Positions 32,955 to 43,430 of a stretch of DNA of 64,000 nucleotides are shown one piece after another. Within the stretch, counting starts at the first letter, position 1. Each line of letters starts with the position of its first letter. The stretch spans positions 168,019,509-168,083,508 of the forward strand of contig OX235262.1 in assembly GCA_944472135.2 (NCBI GenBank). Direction: 5' to 3'. This DNA is from Trichobilharzia regenti. Taxonomy: Eukaryota; Platyhelminthes; Trematoda; Strigeidida; Schistosomatidae. The notes under the pieces are model-generated. The model searched no databases. It was given only the letters and a program-made list of their open reading frames with translations, and was not told where the DNA came from. A program made the position numbers and the translations under genes.

Positions 32955-34145
32955 AATGGATACTAAACAAAGAGTACTCTTTTCGATAACTTCATCATCA
33001 GGCTCCACAGTTATATATACATAATAGTAGTGAATGAATGAATTAGTGTTTTGAATAACATTAATGTTGCTGTTTAAATAACATCGAATCAATAATATCA
33101 ATAGATTACAGCCCAATAGCATCAACATAAAATAAGCTGAATGTCAGAAAAATTAGGAAAGATAATATTGCAAATTCATGAATTTATAGTCTCTACCGAA
33201 GGCCGGCTAGGGCAGTAGTAGTGCCTATCTGGACTTACTTCTTTCGCACACAGAGCACTGATTGTTTGAGGCAAATTGCAATAGCGTCTGCTGTTAGGAG
33301 CATGCAGTACTTCGGTGTTTTTGGCAATTTATTAGGCACCTGGTAGATTATAGAGAAGGATTCTTCAACGCTGGCTGGCTTCGTGGCCGGTTCGCACCAG
33401 ATGGTCCAATATCGAACTGTTAATAGTTTTCACTACACCTTTACTTAGCCATAGCGGGAGATGTTCTCGAGCACGAAAAATAAAGTTCCTGGAGCAACGG
33501 CCTACATAACTCGCTTCACCACAAGCGCAGGTGAAGTGGTAGATACAGTTTGAAGTGGCTGGTCTAGGTACTTCATCTTTCAGTCGAGGAATCACCATCG
33601 GTCGTGTAGAGAATAAGTCATTTAGTTAGCCAGTATTAAAAGTTCTTTGAACTAATTTTCTTAATTTCTGCGTAATTATCTCACTTGATATATCGCCCTT
33701 GAATTGTAGTCGTATATAAAGTGGCTTCTTGTTTACGGATAGTGAGTAGTCCTTTTCCGTTTTCTTTGTCATGTTTACTTGATAAATTTTTCGGGATAGC
33801 TGTTTTCAATCAAAGTATCATATAAAATGCCTAATTCATCTTCAATTACTTTTTCTGAGCATATAGCTCTAACTAACCCTGCGGCTGAGGGTTTTCACTA
33901 ATTGTTTTGTACTTGATGGGAACGAAGCTGTGAAAATGTGTATATTGTCCTGTCCAAGTACTTTTTCTATGCAAATTTCTTCTTATGCTACCATCTGGTT
34001 TTCTTGTAAGTAGGACATCCAGGAAGGCAACTCATTCTGTCTTGGGATTCCTCTTCGCATGTGAATTTTGATAGATAAATGTACTTCATTGAATTCAGTA
34101 ATTATTGTACTCTTATCAGAACAATTATCACAAAGAATAAGGGTA
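32955..34145 (-). mobile_element. Penelope-like P1, RT C-terminus, GIY-YIG and 3' end
   Basis: The - strand frame 33365-33598 reads RLKDEVPRPATSNCIYHFTC, then CGEASYVGRCSRNFIF and RAREHLPLWLSKGVVK, a GIY-YIG domain with YVG. The 3' end GATGATGAAGTTATCGAAA is at about 32975-33000 in reverse. 33740-34080 aligns with the post-RT region of the nested element at 35750-36060. It abuts an RTE-A copy at 34150. Confidence 0.78.
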
Positions 34146-34149
34146 TCAT

Positions 34150-34885
34150 CCGAATCAAAATTAATAAAATATTTACCGGTAAGGTTGAGAATGGGAAAAC
34201 TCTGGGAGATCTGGACTTTGTGAACGATTTATATCGAATGTCAAATATAAACTTACAAGAGAAAACCAACAAACTGGCGGAAGAAGCCACCAGTGAAGAG
34301 GAGACTTCAAGTGAACATAGAGGGAGCGGAGGTGATAAAAATCATCGACCAACCAACCAGCAACAACAAGCGTCAATCACAATCAAAAGGAGAAATTTGA
34401 AAGCTGTCAATTCATTTATTTATCCGGCTAGGTGGCATCGTTTCAACCACAGATGACAGAACGAATCACGATGACAAAACCAGAATCCGAAAAGAAACTC
34501 AGACAATGACTCACTCTGAAATCACTCTGGAAATCTGCACTCCATTGAGTATTACAGAACAAAATTCGTATTCCCAGCACGAATGTTAAGTCAGCCAGAT
34601 TTTCTAAATAGGTCAGAAACTTGGTGAGTTACAATAAACATTTCTAACAGGCTGAAGACTTTAATTCGCGGCTAGATGCTTTCGGCTCCTCCATACTGAA
34701 GATCAGATGTCTCGCCAGAGAGAATAAGCACCAAGAAGCTCTGGTAACTAAAGAACCAATCAAGAACCCATTGATCGACAGATATCCTGAAGGAAATGGA
34801 GATGGATCGGATAAATACTGAGAAGACTGTCAGGCGACATGACTCACCAGGCCATCGCTAGCGTACAACCCAAATAAGAAACGCA
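34150..34885 (+). mobile_element. RTE-A LINE, upstream part, split by a Penelope insertion
   Basis: The + strand reads NGKTLGDLDFVNDLYRMSN (the FADD box worn to FVND), EKTNKLAEEATSEEET, a Gln run and SITIKRRNLKAVNSFIYPAR. Later decayed text corresponds to the IFNTNVKS region. It stops at about 34885 inside the AACCCAAATAAGAAACGC block and resumes at 36625. Confidence 0.75.
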
Positions 34886-35399
34886 AAACAATCGAGAAAA
34901 GAATATTCTTTTCGATAAATTCTTCTTCCGGCTTTACAATGATATATATATATATACACAAAATATTCAAGATTGGTAGTTAATAACAATATTAGTGTTT
35001 TTAAATAATATCGATTCGTAAAGTATGATCAATGCAATTACAGTTCATTAAAGATGCTTAAATTATAACGATAATAAAGCTATAATAGCAAATAGAGTAT
35101 CAACTAAAATTAGGAAAATTCCACAAAAATTCAGGATTATTCAAATTTGGATGGCCAAAATAATGATAATGTCTGAACTGACTTCTTTTGGATGCTGTAG
35201 TCAAATATAATATAATATAAATAAATAAGGCTTGTTAATATGGTTTCCAACAGCCAGCCTCAGCAATATTTAGTAGTCGAACTCTTAGGCGAAATTGAGA
35301 TTCGTAGGTATGCGGTAAATGACCCTGAAAGCATGGTTAGCATCAATCTTGTGTTCTGTATCCGCAAGATGAGATAGAATGGCGCTGTGAATAGATTTT

Positions 35400-35690
35400 G
35401 TTTGTCCTTTTGCTTAACCACGCAGAGTGATGTTCGGAAATTCGACGACAAACACGCCTAATTGTACGGCCTATATAACTGGCTCACTCCGCAGGAGCAG
35501 TTAAATTGGTAGATACACATGGAAGAGGCAAAATTAGGCAGTTTGTCTTTTATTCCCGAACGCAGAAGAGGAGGGGTTTTAAAGATACAGAATAATTCAG
35601 CAGCACGGAATGCTATTTTTACCGCATTTCTAAGGCGCTGTGTTAGTATCTCGCTGGTGTTGTCTCCAAGGATTTGCATCTGTAAGAATA
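35400..35690 (-). pseudogene. GIY-YIG endonuclease domain of the nested Penelope-like element, frameshifted
   Basis: The - strand reads RSGIKDKLPNFASSMCIYQF then NCSCGVS; a one-base insertion follows, after which the other frame gives YIGRTIRRVC and RISEHHSAWLSK. Putting the two readings side by side shows the GIY-YIG core, the Cys pair and the RxxEH motif are all present. Two frameshifts (near 35690 and 35485) separate it from the RT. Confidence 0.75.
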
Positions 35691-36497
35691 AGGCCGTTTT
35701 GGAACTGTTGGTAACTTGGGCTGTTTTGGTTTCAGATTCAGATTCTTATCAATAAACTTTTCAGGATAACCATTTTCACTTAGCAACCGTTTAATATTGT
35801 TAAATCCCCCGCCAAGACATTCGTCCAAGCAAATCTCTCTAGCTCTGTGAACCAAGCACTTTATTAGATTGCGTTTGCATTTCAAGGGCACAAAGCTGAG
35901 AAAATGTATGTACTGGCCCGTTGATGTAGGTTTTCTATAAACACTTCTTCTTATTGTGCCGTCCTCTTTTCTTGTCAAGAGGACGTCTAAAAATGGAATA
36001 CTAGATTCTTTTTCTGTCTCGATGGTAAAATTTATTTCAGGATGTACCTCATTAAATTTATCCAGGATGTTCTTTGCTTCCTTCTCGTTCTCTATAATCA
36101 AAAAAGTATCATCCATGTACCGACAATAAAATTCGAGTTCATTAATAACATCCTTCAAAGGCCCCCTTTCTAGTTTCGCAAGGAAAATGTCGGCTAGAAT
36201 CGGTCCTAGTGGTGACCCCATTGCTACACCGTCGATTTGTCTACATAGTTTCTTATTAAATAAAAAGTGGACATTCATTGTACATTTCAAGAGAAGCTCT
36301 TTCATAAAAGATATAGGAATGCCGACATCGATGTTTCGTCGTTTAAGTTCTTCGCATACAAAATCCACTGTTTCCATGAGTAGTACATTGATGAATAAGG
36401 AAGATACATCAAATGATATCATGAATTTATTATCAACATTTAAATCTCTTATCCTTTCAACAAATCCAAAAGTATCCTTTACACTGTGTTTCACCAA
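35643..36497 (-). pseudogene. Penelope-type reverse transcriptase ORF
   Basis: A 284-residue open frame with KFMISFDVSSLFINVLLMET (motif A region with FDV), GVAMGSPLGPILADIFLAKL (motif B), FYCRYMDDTFLI (catalytic YMDD-type box, motif C), INFTIETEKESSIPFLDVLL and RSVYRKPTSTGQYIHF. The catalytic Asp pair is kept. Its last residues (CKSLETTPARY) are out of frame: the correct reading shifts near 35690 to QMQILGDNTSEILTQRL. So the enzyme is nearly whole but its link to the endonuclease is broken. Confidence 0.88.
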
Positions 36498-36624
36498 CTC
36501 GGTATGAAAAGGCTGTAAGAGTTCGACTAAACATTTGGCTACGGGATGGTATGGTGAATTCAGCCTATCTAATACTGGTCGCAGCGGTACACCATTTTTG
36601 TGTGTGTGTGTGTGTGTCCGAAAG

Positions 36625-36770
36625 TAACATGATAGAGATCATATGAAAAGGAGGATGGAGAGTATGGACAATAGTGGCGCCAGCTGAAAATGACTGCAGC
36701 GACGTGTTGTTGAAGCACTGTGTTCCACTCGGGATCCAAGGGGATAATAATAATTGAGAACAGAAATTGT
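36625..36770 (+). mobile_element. RTE-A LINE 3' end, continuation after Penelope insertion
   Basis: AACATGATAGAGATCATATG corresponds to AAGATCATGTGATAAAGAG in the copy at 23840. The end has GTGTTCCACTCGGGATCCAA and AATAATAATAATTG, the family terminus. It completes the element begun at 34150. Confidence 0.75.
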
Positions 36771-36984
36771 TTTTATGCGATGTTTTTCTTGATAATACAA
36801 TTTATTAGTGATATATATATATATATACATATATATATAACTCTTCATGACAGAATGTTCTATTGGAGGAGTATATGTTGTAGAATAACACTTTTCCTAC
36901 CAGAGAAGTTTCTGAAAACCATAAATAAATATTTTCTGCGAAAGAATTTGCGATGAAAATAGAGGATTTCGTAATTCAGGATCT

Positions 36985-37260
36985 GGCTAAAATTTTTCTG
37001 CAGAAGTTTGCAGACTTCAATACTTGGCTCTTTCCTCCTAGTTTAGGGCTTTTCAGCAGTACACACCCATGAATCTGCCAGCGAATGAATCGAGGACGTT
37101 TATCCTTTAGACTTTGGGTCGGAATGTAGTACTTTATGAATTCAAGCTTTTTCATTTAGCGCTGCTCAATTTCATCTATAAGTAACTGTCCATCTATCCA
37201 ACTTGGTAGAATCCCTCCACCACTTATGAATTTTCAATAAAATTTCAGGGAACCATCTTG
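36985..37260 (-). mobile_element. SINE-H1, decayed, with part of the fold-back spacer
   Basis: The - strand has GTACTGCTGAAAAGCCC and CTAGGAGGAAAGAGCC, a hammerhead remnant with stem I half kept, then the leader block around TTTAGCGC. Confidence 0.5.
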
Positions 37261-38004
37261 GATTTATTCAATTCACTTTGGACTTTCGAGTTGATTGACT
37301 GGAGCGAATTACTTTGCCTCCATTGACATGTCGGCACCTTGTGCAGATGCTTCAAAGATGTGTGGGGATTTAACTTGAAGTGACTTGGTGGATGATGACT
37401 GGCAGTTAAATTCAGGATGTGCATTTCATCCTATTCGGGACTTGTCATTCGGACGAATCTACATTTCCCAATGAGTGGTGTACTTATTGAGGTTTGAATG
37501 AGGCGCTCAAAGCGTTGTCCACTAGACCATTTGAGTTAAAGAGGTCATCTCTTGTGCAATGAGTATTAGGTATTATTTAAACCAATTCGGAATTTCCCAT
37601 CCTTAATGGGATGAAATGCGCATCCTGGATCCTACTGCTGGTAACCATACACCTAACTACATCTTGGATCTAATTAAAAACCAATAGTAAACTATTATAC
37701 CGAAATAAGATTTGATGGATTCTATTGGTGTGCCCTACTGAAAAGTAAATAGCTGTTCAGTGTTTCTTTCTTCGTTTTCAATAGCTGTCTGCCTAATTGA
37801 CATTTGTTTGTAAAGTCTAAGTGGAAAATATTCAGAGCCCTTCAGAAACTTGTCTACTGCAGTTTCTTCTTTCAACAGATTAGCTTGATAATTTAATTTT
37901 AGATTTTCCCGTCGATTGATTGGACCGAAGTGCTCGGTCTCAGGTTGACATGCCGGCTTCTTATGCAGATGATTTGACAACGTCTGCTCATGTAATTAGG
38001 TACA

Positions 38005-38070
38005 TCCAGATGACGAGTCCCAAATAGGACGAAATGCGCGTTATCTTGCATTCCACTGCTAGTCACCATT
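38005..38070 (+). ncRNA. Sm-alpha-like hammerhead fossil
   Basis: Reads CATCCAG ATGACGA GTCC-loop-GGAC GAAAT GCGC. Stem II is perfect, but the core CTGACGA has become ATGACGA and the 3' strand of stem I is changed. Confidence 0.55.
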
Positions 38071-38311
38071 CTCGCGATTAAATTCTAATTACATGTCCAG
38101 ACATCGTCAAAGCATCTGCACAAGAAGCCGACATGTCAACCTGAGACCGGGCAATTTAGTCCAATGTCACGACGGGAAAATCTAAAGCTGAATTAAATAA
38201 TTAATATGATCCGTTTCAAAAGAGGTGACTCTCGTCGCCCAAGTGGCGTTTGAAACTATGGGAACTGGGTTTGAGCCTCGGTGGGAACATCATCACTCAC
38301 TGAGAAATGCA

Positions 38312-38380
38312 GGTATATCCAGCTGGAGGACGAATCCCAAATAGGACGAAATGCGCGTTATCCTGGATTTCACTTCTGGT
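38312..38380 (+). ncRNA. Sm-alpha-like hammerhead fossil
   Basis: Stem I ATCCAG/CTGGAT is intact, and stem II and GAAA are present, but the first core segment carries extra bases (CTGGAGGACGA), so cleavage is unlikely. Confidence 0.55.
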
Positions 38381-38400
38381 CACCACCCACTAATTAGATT

Positions 38401-39875
38401 AGCTCTGATAGATGATTTAGTTCATGCGTTGTGTCTCTTTAATATAAAATTTTATAATCCAGTGAATACCACTGAAGTATTTATGTAGAATATATATATA
38501 TATTAAAGAATTCAAAATTAACATTATTTCTATAAGCAGAACATCGCTAAATGCACTAAAATGTAAAATTTTGTCTTTACTAATCCTTAAACTTATTCTA
38601 AGACAGATTCAATTATGAGATGATAATGAAATCATTTTAGACATTAAGAAATTCTTCAATCAAAAATAATTATCAAAAATAGAAAGAAAAAAAACCCTTC
38701 AGCAATTCAACTGCTTTTATATTACTTTTATCATTGAGTAATAATAATGAAATTATCAGCGCATGTATGCATATATATCCATACATATATGCTGCATACG
38801 CATATAACAATACGAGAGAGAGAGAATCAAAGTAGAATAATGCTGATGATTTAAAAATCGATAAATTTAAAATTTGCGCGTAATTAATTGTACTTATAAT
38901 ATTTGATAAGTTATAAGTAATTATTGAAAGTATTGAAAGTTGAACGTTATCGCTTTAATATGTCAGTGAGAGTACTGTTATAATTATTATTGTTTTTACT
39001 ATTAATAATATGGTTAATATATATATTCTTTTGTTCTGCGCTACCAACAATATAACCGTCTTCATTTATACCAATCATTGAAATTACAATGGTTATTATC
39101 ATCGTCATCTTTCTGATGATATCAGTTGTAGATTGAATCAGTTACGACATTAACTAAAAAAATTGCTCATATGATGAAAATAATTAATCTTTTATCTAGT
39201 TCTTTCTACTTTTGGCTTGTGTTAGTGTTCAGGTATATATTATAGGCTAAACAAATAAAAAGACGCTATTGACCTTAAAGCCTAATTAATCAAGATTTCA
39301 ATCTTATTGGTTAATATGTAAGTGAGTAAATGAGTGTGTGTGTGTGTGTGAGTATGAGGTATACTCAAACCCGTATCAGTGAATTCTTCAATTTATTCTT
39401 GATGTTATATAATATTACAAAAATACAAACAGAAAAGCAAATGCCTACATGAGTGATACTGAAGTGAATGTCTGTATGTGTGTGGATGGGTGTGTGTGTG
39501 TATATATGAGAGTCTGCTCATATGCAAATGTGCAAGTGTGCAGGTGTAACTACACACGTACACACACACCTATGTATTCGTTTGCTTGTTTGCTTGTCGG
39601 CTATACCATTCTAGAGTTTATTATCTTACGTGACTTACATTATATATGCAGTTTATAATATTGCACTTTCATAAAGTTCTACTTTACAAGTAAGAGCTAT
39701 TGTACTACCACAGTGACAACTACCAATGCCATTATTCATAGAATCAATGATAATCACTTGAATGTACTTTCTTTTTCAAAGGTTTTATATATATATGTTT
39801 TGATGTGCTTACTTTTTAACTTTCCTATTTCTACAACTGAAGGAACATTTTGAAAAAGAAACCTTCTCATAAACA
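38401..39875. other. AT-rich upstream region of the TAL-type gene
   Basis: Nothing recognised apart from TG and TA runs (39335-39352, 39478-39505). The promoter and any 5' UTR exon must lie here but no confident TATA or start could be picked. A pyrimidine tract followed by CTGAAG near 39840 could be a splice acceptor for a leader exon or trans-spliced leader. Confidence 0.35.
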
Positions 39876-39992
39876 ATGGAACCATTTGTTCAAGTATTCT
39901 TCGCTATCGATAAGGATGGAACTGAGACAATTTCAATTAAAGAATTACAAGATTATGTTACTGTCAATAAACTTGATGAGAAAATGGTTACA
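39876..39992 (+). CDS. TAL-type tegumental EF-hand/dynein-light-chain protein, exon 1
   Basis: First coding exon of a complete three-exon gene joined to 47537-47625 and 50586-50931 (183 residues, close to known schistosome TAL proteins of about 180-190). The ATG has A at -3 and G at +4. The exon encodes 39 residues beginning MEPFVQVFFAIDKDG and ends in phase 0 before GTAAGT. It carries EF-hand 1: loop residues Asp, Asp, Thr, Thr, Ser and a final Glu fit a calcium-binding loop. Family members are tegument-associated allergen-like antigens that pair EF-hands with a dynein-light-chain domain. The exact paralogue is not assignable by eye. Confidence 0.9.
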
Positions 39993-40107
39993 GTAAGTAA
40001 AGTTATACATCATTTTTATTTTTTATTTTTTTAAAATTGACGTAACAGAAAAGACGTCTAGCGAAAAGAGTTAATTCTTATCATCGATATATATCTTTTC
40101 TCAAGCT

Positions 40108-40490
40108 TTTTATTATTATTGTTCCCTTAGGTTCCTAGTGGAGGATAGGGCTTCAATTGCACGTCTCCACTTACCACTTCCGTCTTCCTTCTGCTGTACT
40201 TTTCATCTGCATCATCCATGTTAGTTAGTCCATACTGTTTCAACTCCTCTCTCTTCACACGATCTCCTCCATGTCACCCACCCTTGCACTGACGTCCCAC
40301 TCACCGCGTGCTTCCCTTTAGGCCTGGTTCCACTCAAGCAATGGCCTGGCGTGCGCGCGATGTCACCCAGCGGCCTGCCTCCTTAGCGAGCGAGTGTCGA
40401 ATCCATCTTCATCCACTTTCTCCTGCATATTTGTTAGTTGGCGATTGCTTCTTTTTTATTTGTTCTTGTTGGTGATTCTCAAGCTTTACA
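40108..40490 (-). mobile_element. RTE-A LINE 3' end in TAL intron 1
   Basis: Tail TATTATTATTGTTCCCTTAG. The body closely matches 16612-16980 (CATGTCACCCACCCTTGCAC in both). Antisense to the gene. Confidence 0.78.
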
Positions 40491-40649
40491 ATCACCATTA
40501 TATGTATACTGAATTTTCTCAGCAATGAAAGGAATATTTCTAAACATGTGTCATTAGAATTGCAAAATTTTAGATAACCAATTACGTAATTTAAGTTTGA
40601 TAACATATAGTTATAGTAGTAGTAGCAGTCTACTCATCAAATCACTGAG

Positions 40650-40945
40650 CCACCTAAATTTCCTATCCATCAGAATGCATCACGTTCACACCATTCCCCG
40701 TTGTTTTAATGATCTAATTACGCCACAATGAGTCAATAGTCGGATATTTCGAAGGAAATGTAGGAAGAATATTGTGACGTAGTACTGGAGAGAGCTTCGG
40801 GCGGCGGTGAGAGAGAGGGCGGACAATATTAGTCCATATGATATATTATCGATTTTTATATGATTCGAAGATTCTGTACAGTGAGTAAATACGTTGCAGT
40901 GAAACTCTCTGAAAATTCTCTATTATGTATAAAGGCGTTTTTCAG
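40650..40945. repeat. Inverted repeat, left copy (mate 43130-43430)
   Basis: Shares TTTCCTATCCATCAGAATGC, GTGAGTAAATACGTTGCAGT and ATTATGTATAAAGGC with the reverse complement of 43130-43430. Roughly four in five bases agree by eye. The 2.2 kb between holds a CR1-like LINE, a short direct repeat and a SINE-T1. Confidence 0.75.
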
Positions 40946-40974
40946 AATGGAACTATCACTGTTATTATCCTTAG

Positions 40975-41720
40975 CAGTAATAATAATAATGATTTACTTT
41001 ATTCCATAAACAGTACTTGGGGTACAGAATGGAATTTTCAGCACTAATCGCAATATTGCATCTAATTTCTTCGAGTTATAAATAAAATTAATCACACAAA
41101 ACACTTTCCACATTTACAATAGGGGTGGGTAATGTCAAAAACATGCAGCATATAAAATGGAAATAATAATAATGATAACAGCTAAGGTAATAATAATAAC
41201 AATAATAATACAAGTGAAAAATTCCGTGGGCTTGTTTCACACAGTATTGTCGTTATATGTGGTATAGAAATCCCAGCATGTTTAAAAATATTGAATATAA
41301 TGTTCTCTTTACAAAGATTACAGCAGTCATAGAGATAAGTTGGTGTTTGCAATTATGAGAGTAAAACAAAGAAGCAACAGGACCATAAATATAATAGAAA
41401 TAATAAAAGTAAAACTTGAAGGTATATAAGGATAGATGGTTGGAGGAAATTGTTTATTTACTAGATGAAAGAAGGTTAGGTAATTCTTGTCTGACACTAT
41501 TTTCACTAGCACATAAAATACGTGCCAAGTATGGTATCATAGAATTTCTATACTTCGACGTGAGAGCATACAGTTTTCTGAAGTGACTTCTTGTTCTATC
41601 TGAGAGAGGCAAGGTGAAAGCTGAGGGTAAAGTGGATGCTCCAAGTCAGATAAAATCCCTTTGGCAAATTTATTTCATGAAGTCAAGTGTCTATCGACAA
41701 CGACGTTAACTATGTGGTCC
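40975..41720 (-). mobile_element. CR1-like LINE 3' end in TAL intron 1
   Basis: AATAATAATGATTTACTTTA start on + is the reversed 3' tail. The UTR and last ORF segment are diverged from the 4713 and 25695 copies and closest to 51861-52832. Antisense. Confidence 0.7.
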
Positions 41721-41737
41721 ACTGGGACACCGCTACT

Positions 41738-41840
41738 CAGTATTATATGCATATGATGATTCGCTACTTCATAGAGCACAGAATTCAAGATACTTCTGGA
41801 TGTTCTGGTGATCATTTAAAAAGACTGTCAATAATAGTAG
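41738..41840. repeat. Direct repeat, left copy (mate 42658-42760)
   Basis: GCTACTCAGTATTATATGCA and AATTCAAGATACTTCTGGAT recur in the same direction 920 bases downstream. The material between is unclassified. Confidence 0.65.
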
Positions 41841-42657
41841 CTATCAAGTGATTTCTTTTACTGACCTCACATTCCAGACTGTTGATCTCAAGGAAATCTC
41901 AGTAATATCTTTTACGATAATAATATATCGATAGATTTCTACCATATTTTTCAAAAAGTCCACCTTATCTATCGATGATGTCTTCTCTCCTACCTGTGCT
42001 TTTAACACTCTCCAAAATATCCCCTCGTAAGGATTCTCTATTCTTATATTACTATGAATAGTGTTAACTCAAGTATTGCTATGCCATTCACAAATACATA
42101 CGATCATGTTTAACTGAGAATTTGGAGAAAGTTAATCTCAAATATATATGTGAAAATTCTACTAATCATTTCCCTCGTTAACTTTATGTGTTATTGCTTT
42201 GACAAATGATAAGCGGTAACTGTAAGTCTTGGTCTTTCATCAATTGTGAAGTATGCAATGTTTGTTACATATAGTCTTGTAGATTTACCACAGAAACACC
42301 GGAAGATCTCTCTCTCTTTCTATCATTGTAATTATTGGTAAATTGTTATCAAATAACCTGCGACTAGGAGGCTAGAAAGTTATGTTTCCATTAAACACTG
42401 CCATATATCTGGGTTAAACTTTTATCAAACACCTATTTTTACGTTTACTGGGTGTGTATAGTGTTAGCTTTTTTCAAATCTGAGGTCAGCTTGCATATTC
42501 CATTACATAATTCTACCGATTTCCGTTCCATTACTTCAAATTAATTGTCTAAAAAACTAGCCTTGGCAGTCGTTGGTCGATAGACTTTTTTATTAAATAC
42601 TTTGAAAACATTTAGGAATGCCATGTTAGGCAATAAAGACATCTTGAATAAGTTACG

Positions 42658-42760
42658 CTACTCAGTATCATATTGCATTTGATGCTTCGCTGCTTCATAG
42701 AAGATAGAATTCAAGATACTTCTGGATGCTCTGGTGTTCATTTAAAAAAACCATTATTAA
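42658..42760. repeat. Direct repeat, right copy (mate 41738-41840)
   Basis: Diverged copy of 41738-41840 sharing GAATTCAAGATACTTCTGGA. It could be a pseudo-LTR pair of an undetermined element. Confidence 0.65.
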
Positions 42761-42835
42761 TTATCTTGTACTTACATCTTTACAGTATGTAGGAAAGCAA
42801 TTACTATAAATAAACTATCTGTTGTGCGTCGGTGG

Positions 42836-43025
42836 TATCGTGGTTAGGACTCTCGTCGACCATGCACATGGTCCGGGGTTCGAGCCCTCACCGACGCACA
42901 CCTGATATCTATGGTCGGCCTGAGAATTTTGGGCTACCGATATCCACGCTGAAAATTCCATACTCGTACCAAAAATACGGTGTGGAATCAAGCTGTAATC
43001 AAAAATAAATAAATAAAAATAAAAA
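42836..43025 (+). mobile_element. SINE-T1, full length, in TAL intron 1
   Basis: tRNA-like head with perfect 7-bp acceptor stem GCGTCGG/CCGACGC and B box GGGGTTCGAGCCC. The body reads TATCTATGGTCGGCCTGAGA and GGGCTACCGATATCC; the tail GCTGAAAATTCCATACTCGT is followed by A/T-rich (AAAT)n. Nearly identical to 58771-58953. Confidence 0.85.
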
Positions 43026-43129
43026 AATAAAAGTTTATTGAAACGAATCTAAAGTTTACAGGTTATTGTGAATACATGCTCTGGTTAAATAAAAAACAAA
43101 ATTAGATCTTTAATAATATTAATAGCTTT

Positions 43130-43430
43130 ATGCTGAAAGATGCCTTTATACATAATACAGAATTTTCAGCGAATTTCACTGCAACGTATTTACTCACTGG
43201 ACGGGATCTTTGAATCATATGACAGTCAATAATATATCATCAGGGACAACATTGTCCATCCCTCCCCCACCGCCTCCAGAAGCTTACTTCTCAATATTCT
43301 TCCTGTATTTCCTTAGAAACATCCGACGAGTGACTCATTATTGCCTAATTATATCGTTGAAACAACGTGGAACGGTATAAACGTGATGCATTCTGATGGA
43401 TAGGAAATTTAAGTAGCCTAAGGAGTTAAG
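43130..43430. repeat. Inverted repeat, right copy (mate 40650-40945)
   Basis: See the left copy. Includes CACTGCAACGTATTTACTCA and GCATTCTGATGGATAGGAAA. Confidence 0.75.

Larger units (their letters stand above)
34890..36605 (-). mobile_element. Penelope-like P1 element nested in RTE-A, 5'-truncated
   Basis: Runs from the P1 3' terminus (TTTTCGATAAATTCTTCTTC at 34910-34930 on +) to about 36605, where a (TG)n tract meets the RTE-A continuation. It holds most of an RT followed by a GIY-YIG domain in the order of the family. The start is truncated within HKNGVPLRPVLDRLNSPYHP, upstream of the frame at 35643-36497. It is the youngest-looking Penelope copy here. Confidence 0.85.
37261..38400. repeat. 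Cluster of hammerhead-bearing Sm-alpha-like repeats
   Basis: Four related segments: 37400-37460 (-), 37590-37660 (+), 38005-38070 (+), 38312-38380 (+). Each has the string GGACGAAATGCGCG or a close variant and ends near CTGGATTCCACTGCT. A unit with CGGTCTCAGGTTGACATGCC at 37930-37960 recurs inverted at 38130-38160 and diverged at 37300-37345. All hammerhead cores are damaged: C3 to A at 38010, a three-base insert at 38325. Confidence 0.65.

Noticed and set aside
42836..42908. tRNA gene with perfect acceptor stem
   Set aside because: The D-arm does not pair properly, and the same head is followed by a constant SINE body and LINE-like tail at 22211, 42836, 44877 and 58771, so it is a SINE head.
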